From JBAZKK01 sp041650795 (GTDB lineage Bacteria > Omnitrophota > Gorgyraeia > Gygaellales > Profunditerraquicolaceae): a stretch of DNA of 22,796 nucleotides. The notes under the pieces were generated by a model. It saw only the letters and a list, made by a program, of their open reading frames with translations, was not told the DNA's origin and searched no databases. Below are positions 1 through 8,049 of this stretch, piece by piece (position 1 is the first letter of the stretch; each line of letters starts with the position of its first letter). The position numbers and the translations under genes are program-made. The stretch covers positions 1-22,796 of the forward strand of contig JBAZKK010000017.1 of the NCBI GenBank assembly GCA_041650795.1. The letters are read 5' to 3'.

Positions 1-475
1 TGCGGCTGGCCTCCAGATAAGGTTCGGGATGGGGTTTGCCTTTTTTAACGCTGTCTCCCGAGACAATAGCGTCAAATAACCCCCTGATGCCGGATGGGAT
101 GATGCTGCTTAGCTCTCTCATTGGCGTACCTGTCACCAATCCCAGAAGGTATCCTTTTTTCTTAAGGCACCTCAGGAATTCCGGAGCTCCTTTAAAGATA
201 AAACGCTTGAAATATTTTCGGAATATCCTCTGGCGCCTCAGGAATATCTCTTTTAGAATCTTAGGGTTCGGTGGAATGCTCGCATTATTTAAGAAATCCT
301 TCAGGGAATTCTCCCAGCGTTCTCCCTCCTTTGCAAAAACATCAAAGCAACTAACCCGCACCCCGTAAGGACGAAGCGCTTCATACCAGGCAATAAAATG
401 ATACGGCATGGAATCCACGATTACCCCGTCCATATCGAATATTACCGCCCTAGGGCGCAATGCATTCTTAGGCAT
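1..475 (-). CDS. HAD-superfamily hydrolase, beta-phosphoglucomutase-like (C-terminus beyond window)
   Basis: I translated this by hand from the minus strand. It starts with ATG at 475, two bases after the malQ stop, and stays open to base 1 (158 codons). The protein opens with the HAD motif I DMDGVIVDS (nucleophile Asp14, acid/base Asp16). A helical cap domain follows at about residues 20-90. Motif II is VTGTP (Thr115) and motif III is KKGKPHPEPY (Lys147). The motif IV acidic residues should lie past the window edge. The KP-P-PEPY signature is typical of the beta-phosphoglucomutase/phosphoglycolate phosphatase subfamily, which acts on small sugar phosphates in the cytosol. The gene follows malQ almost without a gap, so a glucose-phosphate role is plausible but not shown. 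The family is secure; the substrate is unknown. Confidence 0.85.
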   Translation of the reverse strand, partial: MPKNALRPRAVIFDMDGVIVDSMPYHFIAWYEALRPYGVRVSCFDVFAKEGERWENSLKDFLNNASIPPNPKILKEIFLRRQRIFRKYFKRFIFKGAPEFLRCLKKKGYLLGLVTGTPMRELSSIIPSGIRGLFDAIVSGDSVKKGKPHPEPYLEASR

Positions 476-477
476 CG

Positions 478-2289
478 CTAAATCCTTCCCGAGGAAGCCA
501 CTGCCTCTTTTAATCGCGCCGTTAGAGGATGCCTTATTAAATCCTCCAGCGCAACCGGCGCAACCCACGACCAGTTCTGCGGCCCGCTGGTGCCAGGGGT
601 ATTGATACGGTAGCGGTAAGGGTCTCCGCTTAAGATACCCCCCAAAAGAAGCATATCCGAAATGAGCTGTATCGAGAATACGGAATTGGACTTCAGCGTA
701 AAGCTCAAAACCGCTCCCATTATCTCGGAATCGCACTCCTCGCGCATCGCCCCGCCAAGCCCCAGATGCCGCCAGAGTTTCTCTTTTTCGCGGTAGGTAT
801 TCTCATACATCTCTATGAAATCCGCCAGCTCCTCTTTTTTTCTGCCCAGCATGCTTACCAGTTTATCAGGGCTGCCAATCTCCTGGAGCCAGCGCAGCCT
901 TGCGTGCCGGGAGCGCCCTGCGTCGAATAGCCTCTGTTTTGCCGAAAGGAAATCTATCCCGCGCTCAGCACACCTTTTTTCGAAAAGCGCCTCGTCAATC
1001 GTGCCTGCCTCATTCTCCCACCATGCCGGCCAATTAGTGGTGTCGTGGGTAGACAATAAAGCCACCGACAGCATACGGTATTCCTCGGGAGGCAAAAAAT
1101 CATGGCGCCCCTTCCAATCCTTAGCCCAGCGCTGCACATCATTGCCTGGGATACCCAGTTCTTTGATGGTATCGGTGCAAACGGGCGGGATCAACCCTAA
1201 GTCCTCTGCGCACAAAAGCATATCCGTAGCCTTGACCATCTCTGAGAGGATCTCCTTGCCGTGGCCATACCACAGCTTTTCGTCAGAAGGATCGAAAGAT
1301 CCGTTCAATCCCTTATTCTCCAAAGGCTCATTATAGGGAATGCTCCAGATACGGAACAGTCCGACCACATGGTCAATCCTCAAGATATCGTAAAATTCCT
1401 GGGCAAACCTGAGTTTCTCTTTGAGGTAAAGATAAGAGTCGGCTGCTATAGCTTCCCAATCGTAAGGCGGCATGCCCCAACGCTGCCCTTTGGCGCAATA
1501 CATGTCGGGCGGTGCCCCGGCAGCGAATCCCAGCTTGAAGAAATCCGGGTGCGCCCAGACGTCAGCGCTGTCCCGCGAAACCAAAACAGGCAAATCGCCT
1601 TCGATAAGAATGCCTTTGGCGGAAATGTAATTCCTGGCTTCCTTAAACTGACAATACAACTGCCACTGCAGCCACTTCTGAAAACTAATCTCGCGTTGAT
1701 GCGCCTTTTTAAAATCCTCCATGGCGCGGGTGTCGCGATTACGGTAGCTATCCTGCCACTCGTACCAGGGCCTGCCTTGCTGATAATACTTCAGGACCTT
1801 AAATAACGCGAAATCCTCCAGCCAATAGCCGTTTCTGGCAATGAACCCGCCAAAATCACCGCTTTCAGCGATATCCTCTTCTTGGAAGACCTGCCAGAGA
1901 ACTTGAAGTTTGGCGTCCTTGATGCCGTAATCCAATCTCTCCCGAGGCAGGGGAAAATTATCACTTATCTTACGGATGAAGGCTTGCGGAGGCCTGGGTT
2001 TGAGCCTGTTAAGTGAGAGGTAGGCGGGCTCCAGCGCAAAAGAACTAACGGCATCGTAAGGGCAATTGTTCGCGCCCATTTCGTTCATGGGCAAAAGCTG
2101 CAAAATAGAGCTGTCCGCGGCCTTGATCCAATCCGAGACAATTTTTAAATCGTAGATGTCTCCGATGCCAGTGCTCTCTCTGGAAAACACCGAAAACAAA
2201 GGCACCAAAATTCCCGCCCTTTTACTTAAGCCGATCTTATTCCATTTATCCAGAGATGGGCTTTTAAGAAGTTCGGCGCCTGGGCTCAT
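478..2289 (-). CDS. malQ: 4-alpha-glucanotransferase (amylomaltase, GH77)
   Basis: This enzyme moves alpha-1,4-glucan segments between maltooligosaccharides and releases glucose, so it serves glycogen or maltodextrin turnover in the cytosol. The 603-residue protein has the GH77 landmarks in order: RAGILVPLFS with STGIGD near residues 24-43, GQRWGMPPYDW near 268-278, the nucleophile region LRIDHVVGLFR (Asp306), the acid/base region AEDLG (Glu362) and STHDTTNW (Asp416). At 603 residues it is longer than the roughly 500-residue bacterial amylomaltases. The start codon ATG overlaps the stop of the upstream prepilin peptidase gene in an ATGA, which supports both the start and translational coupling. 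The HAD gene follows after two bases. Confidence 0.95.
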   Translation of the reverse strand: MSPGAELLKSPSLDKWNKIGLSKRAGILVPLFSVFSRESTGIGDIYDLKIVSDWIKAADSSILQLLPMNEMGANNCPYDAVSSFALEPAYLSLNRLKPRPPQAFIRKISDNFPLPRERLDYGIKDAKLQVLWQVFQEEDIAESGDFGGFIARNGYWLEDFALFKVLKYYQQGRPWYEWQDSYRNRDTRAMEDFKKAHQREISFQKWLQWQLYCQFKEARNYISAKGILIEGDLPVLVSRDSADVWAHPDFFKLGFAAGAPPDMYCAKGQRWGMPPYDWEAIAADSYLYLKEKLRFAQEFYDILRIDHVVGLFRIWSIPYNEPLENKGLNGSFDPSDEKLWYGHGKEILSEMVKATDMLLCAEDLGLIPPVCTDTIKELGIPGNDVQRWAKDWKGRHDFLPPEEYRMLSVALLSTHDTTNWPAWWENEAGTIDEALFEKRCAERGIDFLSAKQRLFDAGRSRHARLRWLQEIGSPDKLVSMLGRKKEELADFIEMYENTYREKEKLWRHLGLGGAMREECDSEIMGAVLSFTLKSNSVFSIQLISDMLLLGGILSGDPYRYRINTPGTSGPQNWSWVAPVALEDLIRHPLTARLKEAVASSGRI

Positions 2290-3104
2290 AGACCCCGCAA
2301 TAACATGATAAAGCTATCGCCCCAAAATAAGGCGATAAGCGCAGCCAAGGCCAAGAATGGGCCGTAGGGGATAAGGCGATCTCTCTTGAGCATTAGATTA
2401 AATACGCCGAAAACCAACCCCAGGAAAGGAGCGACAAAGAAAGTAAGGATTGCTTTCTGCCAACCGAGAAAAGCGCCTATCATTGCCAGGAATTTGATAT
2501 CGCCCATGCCCATTGAAGTAGTCTCCCCCTGGATAGCGGATTTCTTCAGGATTCTAAAATATACCAGGTCAAAGAAAAAACTGATGATATAGATAATCCC
2601 GGCGCCGGTAATAATGCCCATAAAGGAATTGAACATCGGCTGGGGATTGAGGTAAAGCGGCTTTAGACTTATGCCTTTGATTGAGACGAGGATAAAACCC
2701 AGGATCATTCCGCCGATGGAAATCTCATCAGGGATGATGTGCTCCTTCAGGTCTACGAAGGCGGCGACAATCAACCCGCAGCCGAAGATGCAATACGCCA
2801 GAAAATCATAGGTGAAACCGAAACGCTCATAAAGCCCCAACAGCAATGCCGCCGTCAGGAATTCCACCAATGGGTAGCGCAGCGAAATCCTAACCTTACA
2901 AAAACGGCAGCGTCCCCCGAGGATAAGATAACTCAAGAATGGTATATTATCGTAGCCGGGTATCTTCTTCTGGCAATGCGGGCATCGCGAACGCGGCCAA
3001 AGCACCGATTCTCCGCGCGGCATACGGTGAATGCATACGTTAAGGAAGCTGCCGATAAGCGAACCGAAAATAAAAACCAGAATCCTGCTGATTATCGCTG
3101 GCAT
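2286..3104 (-). CDS. pilD: Type IV prepilin peptidase / N-methyltransferase
   Basis: This inner-membrane aspartyl protease cleaves the leader of type IV pilins or type II secretion pseudopilins and methylates the new N-terminus. The 272 residues begin with a membrane segment (about 6-25). A cytoplasmic domain follows with two Cys pairs (Cys41/Cys44 and Cys66/Cys69), as in zinc-bearing PilD/GspO. Several further hydrophobic segments come after it. The catalytic aspartates are visible in FVDLKEHIIPDE (Asp118) and GMGDIKFL (Asp202), the GxGD motif. The methylase domain is therefore present and this is not the short archaeal type. No pilin or secretion genes are in the window, so its partners lie elsewhere. 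The 5' end overlaps the end of aroE by 13 nt. Confidence 0.95.
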   Translation of the reverse strand: MPAIISRILVFIFGSLIGSFLNVCIHRMPRGESVLWPRSRCPHCQKKIPGYDNIPFLSYLILGGRCRFCKVRISLRYPLVEFLTAALLLGLYERFGFTYDFLAYCIFGCGLIVAAFVDLKEHIIPDEISIGGMILGFILVSIKGISLKPLYLNPQPMFNSFMGIITGAGIIYIISFFFDLVYFRILKKSAIQGETTSMGMGDIKFLAMIGAFLGWQKAILTFFVAPFLGLVFGVFNLMLKRDRLIPYGPFLALAALIALFWGDSFIMLLRGL

Positions 3105-3949
3105 TTTTCCAACTCCCTCTGTAGTGCCCGGCTCATTATATCCTGCGGCGCATTTTTGGCAGTCCAGTGGCCGAAAGATAAAACCGCCTGATACAAGAGC
3201 ATCCCCAAGCCGTTGGAATTCGCTAAACCACGGCTTGCCGCCAATTCCAGAAGCTTAGTCCGGCCGGGATTATAAACAAGGTCGTAAACAAAAAGTTTAG
3301 GGTGCAACTGCCTGGCACTCACCAGACAGGGGTCATCGGGTCTCATCCCTACCGGCGAGGCATTCACTAATAAGTCCTTATCCGAAATGCGCAGTCCTTC
3401 GATGCCGGCGGCAACCAGAAAACCGGTAGAAGCAAAGACAGACTTAAGCCGCTCAACCAGTGAGATGCTCCGGAATTTATCAATGTCGTAAATCGCTATC
3501 TGGGAAACCTTCTTCTTGGCGAGACCGAAACAGATTGCCCTGGCTGCCCCTCCTGCGCCGATAATCGCAACCCTCTTCGGTCTGACTTTCAATTCTGCCA
3601 GATGCTGCATAAAACCCGAAAAGTCCGTGTTAAAACCGCTCAACCTTCCGTCATCGCCCACCTTGACGGTATTGGCTGCGCCGATAATTTTTACTGCCGG
3701 CTGCCAATAACCGTTGATGTAATCTAGGATCTTCCCCTTGTATGGGATAGTAACATTCAACCCGCGGATGCCCCTTTCACTGAGGGTTGCCATAAAATTC
3801 CCCAGCGCCGAAGGCCTTATCTCAAAAAGCCTATAGGCTGCCTTGATGCCCAGGGCGCGGAGGGCCGCATTATGCATAGCGGGAGAAAAGCTGTGTTTTA
3901 CAGGATAACCCAAAACACCGTAAATCTCAAGCCTGGTTTTCTTACCCAT
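3092..3949 (-). CDS. aroE: Shikimate dehydrogenase (NADP+)
   Basis: AroE reduces 3-dehydroshikimate to shikimate in the aromatic amino acid pathway, in the cytosol. The 285-residue protein shows the substrate-binding motif HSFSP (Ser20 and Ser22), NVTIPYK with catalytic Lys71, GAANTV, and GFNTDFSG with Asp109. The nucleotide-binding loop is IGAGGAARA (from residue 130), followed by LLVNASPVGM. Its length fits the single-domain bacterial AroE family, and there is no fused dehydroquinase. No clear Shine-Dalgarno sequence precedes the ATG. The leuA stop is 18 nt upstream, so it may be read through coupling. The remaining shikimate genes are not in this window. Confidence 0.96.
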   Translation of the reverse strand: MGKKTRLEIYGVLGYPVKHSFSPAMHNAALRALGIKAAYRLFEIRPSALGNFMATLSERGIRGLNVTIPYKGKILDYINGYWQPAVKIIGAANTVKVGDDGRLSGFNTDFSGFMQHLAELKVRPKRVAIIGAGGAARAICFGLAKKKVSQIAIYDIDKFRSISLVERLKSVFASTGFLVAAGIEGLRISDKDLLVNASPVGMRPDDPCLVSARQLHPKLFVYDLVYNPGRTKLLELAASRGLANSNGLGMLLYQAVLSFGHWTAKNAPQDIMSRALQRELEKCQR

Positions 3950-3967
3950 AGCGCTTATTGATAAGGA

Positions 3968-5473
3968 TTAAAGGATTTCTATTTTATTGAGGGCGTTGAT
4001 GTAAGCCCGTACCGACGATTCGATGATGTCGGTGCTTGAGCCGCGGGCAGTCACAACCTTATCCTTGGCCTTGAGCTTTAGGCTGACCTCGCCCAAGGCG
4101 TCCTTGCCCTTAGTCACTGCCTCGATGCGGTAATCCTGAAGCTCCCCCTTAGTGCCGGTGATCTTATCAATTGCCTTGAAGCAGGCGTCCACCGGGCCGT
4201 CTCCGGATGAACTGGCAGAAAGTTTTTTATTCTTATGCCTCAGCACTACCTCGGCCTTTGGCTTGATAGCGGTGCCGGATGTAATAATGAAGCTTTCCAG
4301 TTTCCACACGGGTTTTATCTGTTTAATCTCGTCCTCTACTATGGAGACCAGGTCGTCATCGAAGATGTCTTTCTTCTTATCGGCGAGCTCCTTAAAACGC
4401 TGAAAGGTTTTATTAAGCCTCTTTTCATCCAGGCGAAACCCCAGAACCTTCAACCTCTGGCCTAAGGCGTGCCTGCCGGAATGCTTCCCCAAGATTAAGG
4501 AACTCTCCGAAATACCGACATCGCGGGGGTCCATAATTTCATAAGTAATCCTTTTCTTTAATATCGCGTCCTGATGTATGCCGGATTCATGGGCAAAGGC
4601 ATTCCTGCCTACAATTGCCTTATTGGGAGCCACTGAAAAACCGGTGGCCTTGCTTACTAATCGGGAGGTCGGATAAAGCTCTTGCGTACGTATACCGGTG
4701 TAAAAATTTCCGAAGACGTCCCGGCGGGTCTTCATTGCCATGACTATTTCTTCCAATGAGGCGTTCCCTGCGCGCTCGCCTATCCCGTTAATAGTGCAAT
4801 GCACCTGGCGCGCCCCGGCAAGGACGCCGGAAAGGGAATTCGCTGTCGCCAGGCCTAAATCATTGTGACAGTGTATGGCAAGAACCGCGTCGTTTATATT
4901 AGTGACATTATCTCTGATATCGGTTATCAGGGAAAAAATCTCCTGCGGGTAGCTATAGCCGACCGTATCGGGGATGTTTATGGTGCGCGCGCCTTCAGCG
5001 ATAGCCATCTCAACCATGCGGAAAAGAAAATCCCTCTCTGTGCGAGTGGCATCCTCCGGAGAAAACTCAATATCAGAGCAGAATTTATTAGCCTGCCTGA
5101 TAGAATCCCTGGCGATCCTGGCTATCTCCTCTTCGGCTTTCTTGAATTTATACTTCAAATGTATCTTGGAGGTAGCCAAAAACAGATGTATGCGCGGATG
5201 CCTGGCTCTTTTTACAGCCCTTCCGGCGTACTCTATATCTTTTTCAATACAGCGGGCGAGAGCGCAGACCGTGCTTCTTTTCGCGTTTTTCGCAATAGCA
5301 CTTACCGCTATGAAATCATCGGGAGATGCAATCGGAAAACCCGCTTCGATAATATCAACCCCCAACTTCTCCAACTGGCCGGCTACTTCCATTTTCTGGA
5401 AGCTGGTCATTGACGCCCCCGGAGCCTGTTCCCCGTCGCGCAGCGTGGTATCAAAAATAATTATCTTCTCCAT
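3968..5473 (-). CDS. leuA: 2-isopropylmalate synthase
   Basis: LeuA condenses acetyl-CoA with 2-oxoisovalerate, the committed step to leucine. The 501-residue protein starts with FDTTLRDGEQAPG (metal ligand Asp9). It has HCHNDLGLATANS (His201, His203), NGIGERAGNAS (Asn237) and HESGIHQDAI near 295-304, all diagnostic of the DRE-TIM metallolyase core. A C-terminal regulatory domain (about 390-501, with GDGPVDACF) is present, so leucine feedback is likely retained. Citramalate synthase is the main alternative, but the IPMS-type core and position in an ilv cluster favour LeuA. A clear ribosome-binding site, AAGGGG at 5481-5486, sits seven bases before the ATG and one base after a strong hairpin arm. 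leuB, leuC and leuD are not in the window. Confidence 0.96.
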   Translation of the reverse strand: MEKIIIFDTTLRDGEQAPGASMTSFQKMEVAGQLEKLGVDIIEAGFPIASPDDFIAVSAIAKNAKRSTVCALARCIEKDIEYAGRAVKRARHPRIHLFLATSKIHLKYKFKKAEEEIARIARDSIRQANKFCSDIEFSPEDATRTERDFLFRMVEMAIAEGARTINIPDTVGYSYPQEIFSLITDIRDNVTNINDAVLAIHCHNDLGLATANSLSGVLAGARQVHCTINGIGERAGNASLEEIVMAMKTRRDVFGNFYTGIRTQELYPTSRLVSKATGFSVAPNKAIVGRNAFAHESGIHQDAILKKRITYEIMDPRDVGISESSLILGKHSGRHALGQRLKVLGFRLDEKRLNKTFQRFKELADKKKDIFDDDLVSIVEDEIKQIKPVWKLESFIITSGTAIKPKAEVVLRHKNKKLSASSSGDGPVDACFKAIDKITGTKGELQDYRIEAVTKGKDALGEVSLKLKAKDKVVTARGSSTDIIESSVRAYINALNKIEIL

Positions 5474-5483
5474 TCTTTAACCC

Positions 5484-5598
5484 CTTGAATCAGGCGTACC
5501 TCTGGTGCTTACGCCTGATTCACGCCCGCCTCTGGCGGGTGCTAAATCAAAAATGCCACTGGCGTCTACGTCTGATTTACACCTGCCGCTGGCAGGTG
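5484..5598 (-). repeat. Two abutting copies of a ~57-nt double-hairpin unit in the ilvC-leuA gap
   Basis: The ilvC-leuA gap holds two tandem direct repeats, copy A at 5542-5598 and copy B at about 5484-5541, with no bases between them. Hand alignment gives roughly 70% identity. Each copy folds twice. Hairpin I in copy A has arms 5580-5587 and 5591-5598; in copy B the arms are 5525-5530 and 5534-5539. Both have 3-nt loops. Hairpin II in copy B has perfect 11-bp arms (5487-5497 and 5511-5521). In copy A it keeps the outer AAATCA/TGATTT pairing and a short inner GCC/GGC. One position in hairpin I has changed on both arms (a T-A pair versus a C-G pair), which preserves the pairing. Confidence 0.85.
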
Positions 5599-5607
5599 AA
5601 GCACTTA

Positions 5608-6600
5608 TTATTTCTTCATCCACGGCATCATCTCTCTCAACTGCCGCCCCACCTTCTCTATCGGATGCTCATCCCCGGATTTGAGCAAACTGTCAAACCT
5701 GGGCCTGCCGGATTCATTCTCCTTAATCCACTCGCGCGCGAACTTACCGGACTTGATATCTTTAAGTATCTTTTTCATCACCTTGCGGGTCTTCTCGGTG
5801 ATAATCATCGGGCCGCGGGTAAGGTCGCCGTAGGTGGCGGTATTGGAAACGCGGCGGCGCATACCGCTGATACCCACCTCCTGAATAAGGTCGGTAATAA
5901 GTTTAAGCTCGTGAAGAACCTCGAAATATGCAATCTCCGGCTGATAACCTGCCTCGACCAAGGTGTCAAAACCGGCTTTAATCAATTCGGTTGCCCCGCC
6001 GCAGAGCACTGCCTGCTCTCCGAAGAGGTCGGTCTCGGTTTCTTCGGCAAAGGTAGTCTCAATTACTCCGGCGCGGGTGGACCCTATGCCCTTGGCGTAA
6101 GCCAGTGCCAGTTCCTTGGCCTGGCCGCTGGCATCCTGGAATACCGCCACCAGGGAAGGCACGCCTTTACCTTCCTCATACATACGCCTTACTAATGCCC
6201 CCGGCCCTTTCGGAGCTATCATAAAAACATCCACGTTCTTGGGGGGTTTGATCTGTTTAAAACGGATGTTAAAGCCGTGCGAAAAACAAAGGGCCTTCCC
6301 CTTCTTGAGATTCGGCTTGATGCTGTCCTTATAAACCTTGGCCTGTACGTGGTCCTGCGTAAGGATTTGGATAATATCAGCCCTCTTGGCAGCCTCATCT
6401 GCGCTTACCGGGAAAAACCCGTCCTGCTTGGCCTGTTCGTGATTGGCGGTGCCTTCCATCTCCGAAACAATCACCCGGCAGCCTGAATCCTTAAGGCAGA
6501 GGGCCTGCCCCCTCCCCTGGATGCCGTATCCGATAATGGCAATGGTTTTGTCTTTTAAGAGATTTAAGTCTGCGTCATTATCGTAATAAATCCTAGCCAT
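5608..6600 (-). CDS. ilvC: Ketol-acid reductoisomerase, class I
   Basis: IlvC rearranges and reduces acetolactate (or acetohydroxybutyrate) to the dihydroxyacid in valine, leucine and isoleucine synthesis, using Mg2+ and a nicotinamide cofactor. The 330-residue length is that of class I enzymes. Visible are the Rossmann loop GYGIQGRGQA, catalytic His108 (CFSHGFNI), IAPKGPG with Lys131, and the metal ligands Asp191 and Glu195 in DLFGEQAVLCGG. The cofactor-specificity loop reads VSEMEGTANHE (residues 45-55). It has acidic residues and no Arg where NADPH enzymes have GLR-type sequences, so NADH use is possible. A strong AAAGGAG lies six bases before the ATG, which overlaps the end of the HD-GYP gene by 8 nt. 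Confidence 0.97.
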   Translation of the reverse strand: MARIYYDNDADLNLLKDKTIAIIGYGIQGRGQALCLKDSGCRVIVSEMEGTANHEQAKQDGFFPVSADEAAKRADIIQILTQDHVQAKVYKDSIKPNLKKGKALCFSHGFNIRFKQIKPPKNVDVFMIAPKGPGALVRRMYEEGKGVPSLVAVFQDASGQAKELALAYAKGIGSTRAGVIETTFAEETETDLFGEQAVLCGGATELIKAGFDTLVEAGYQPEIAYFEVLHELKLITDLIQEVGISGMRRRVSNTATYGDLTRGPMIITEKTRKVMKKILKDIKSGKFAREWIKENESGRPRFDSLLKSGDEHPIEKVGRQLREMMPWMKK

Positions 6601-8047
6601 TTGCTTCTCCTTTCTGATTATCAGAAATAATGTCCAGCATCGCTTCTACCACTTTTTTATCATAGCGGCTGCCGCTATATTTGATTAGTTCCTTTTTCGC
6701 CTCTTCGGTGGTTAATGCCTTGCGGTAGGCCCTGTCTGCGGTCATGGCGTCAAAACTATCCGCCACCGCAAGGATCCTGGCACCCAGCGGTATCTCCTCC
6801 CCCTTTAGCCCGTCGGGGTAGCCGCTTCCGTCCATCGCCTCATGGTGGTGACGGATGATGCCGCAGAGCCGCAAAAGCGAATGCACGGGCTTGACAATCC
6901 CCTCGCCGATAATAGGATGACGCCGCATCACCTGCCATTCATCGGGAGTAAGCGGTCCGGGCTTTTTAAGGATGCTGTCGCTGATGCCTATCTTTCCTAC
7001 GTCGTGGAGCTCGCCGGCATCCTTGATATCTTTGATGAGCTCCGCATCAAGGTCCATCCTGCGGGCAATCTTGACGGAATACTGCGAAACCCGGTCGGAA
7101 TGGCCTCGGCTGTTAGGGTCGCGCGCCTCTACCGCCATCGCCAGGGCCGAGATGGTCTCCAGGTAAGTCTCCTCGGCGCTCTTGTTAAGCCGCTCGTTTT
7201 CCAGGGCAACCGCAGTCTGGGAAGCCAGGTTCGAAATAATCAAAAGCTCGTCTTCGGCAAAATCTGCGCCGTTTGATTTTCCCGCTACGGCTAAGACTCC
7301 GATAAGGCGGTTTTGATAAAGCATCGGCGCTGCCAAAAGCGGCGGGACAAAAATGCCCTTAGCCGTATCGCCTGCCTTATCCTGCGCCGGGACCAAGAGT
7401 GGCTTGCGGTGCCTGGCTACCCAACCCGGCCCTTCTTCGCTGACGGCAAAACGTATATTCTTGGAATCCTCCGGCACCCCGAAAGAACTCCTGATATAAA
7501 GCTCCTCCCTGCCTTCATCCAGCACCAGAAGCACGCCCCTCTTGCCGCCTAAGGCGTTGGCAGTAATCTCCACTATCAAATCCAGGAATGCGCTGATGCT
7601 CTGCGGTGAGGCCAATCCGGCAGCCAGGCGGGAAAGCACATACTGCATGACGTGCTTGGACTCCTTTAACTGCCTGATATTATCCTCAAGGCTCCTGGTA
7701 ATCTCGCGGAAGGTGCGCGAGAGCTGCGCAATCTCGTTCTCCGGGCCTTCGCCCTTTGTACCCCTGGCTCCCTTATTAATAAGCTGGCTGCCCTGGCGTG
7801 CAAGTGCGCTGATTTTCAAGAGGGACCGGCGCATCCCATAGAACCCCGCCAAAGCCCCCGCGCCTACCAAAAAGACGAGCAGGACAAAGTGGCCTTCCGA
7901 GATATCTAGGGAGCCGTAGCTGCGCCACACCAAAAAGAAATAGGCCAACACCACGAAAGGCAGAAGCGACATGACAATGAACAAAACGGTAAATTTATGA
8001 ATTAAGGGGGCTTTTTCTATTGAGGTTAATTTTGGTTTTGGACTCAT
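6593..8047 (-). CDS. Membrane-bound GAF/HD-GYP domain protein, probable cyclic-di-GMP phosphodiesterase
   Basis: The 484-residue protein has two predicted membrane helices (about 17-42 and 53-75). A HAMP-like linker at 75-125 ends in NEIAQLSRTFREI. A GAF domain lies at about 140-290 and an HD-GYP domain at about 296-480. The HD-GYP residues are complete: HSDRV, LHDVGKIG (His348, Asp349), RHHHEAMDGSGYP with GYP at 409-411, and ADSFDAMTADR. It should therefore be an active phosphodiesterase that hydrolyses c-di-GMP (or cGAMP) under control of a GAF-bound ligand. The surprise is its place: two bases after ilvN and overlapping ilvC by 8 nt, inside the branched-chain amino acid cluster. The domain assignment is firm; the second messenger and the ligand are unknown. 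Confidence 0.92.
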   Translation of the reverse strand: MSPKPKLTSIEKAPLIHKFTVLFIVMSLLPFVVLAYFFLVWRSYGSLDISEGHFVLLVFLVGAGALAGFYGMRRSLLKISALARQGSQLINKGARGTKGEGPENEIAQLSRTFREITRSLEDNIRQLKESKHVMQYVLSRLAAGLASPQSISAFLDLIVEITANALGGKRGVLLVLDEGREELYIRSSFGVPEDSKNIRFAVSEEGPGWVARHRKPLLVPAQDKAGDTAKGIFVPPLLAAPMLYQNRLIGVLAVAGKSNGADFAEDELLIISNLASQTAVALENERLNKSAEETYLETISALAMAVEARDPNSRGHSDRVSQYSVKIARRMDLDAELIKDIKDAGELHDVGKIGISDSILKKPGPLTPDEWQVMRRHPIIGEGIVKPVHSLLRLCGIIRHHHEAMDGSGYPDGLKGEEIPLGARILAVADSFDAMTADRAYRKALTTEEAKKELIKYSGSRYDKKVVEAMLDIISDNQKGEANG

Positions 8048-8049
8048 TC

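Noticed and set aside
36..368. Plus-strand open frame at the left edge
   Set aside because: It lies opposite the HAD hydrolase, whose DMDGV, TGTP and GKPHPEPY motifs read cleanly on the minus strand.
4865..5480. Long plus-strand open frames opposite leuA, and similar ones opposite ilvC, ilvD and pfkA
   Set aside because: They are shadows of strongly conserved minus-strand enzymes and contain no domain signature of their own.
5484..5598. CRISPR array in the ilvC-leuA gap
   Set aside because: There are only two abutting, diverged units with no spacers and no cas genes nearby; the units are palindromic hairpins.
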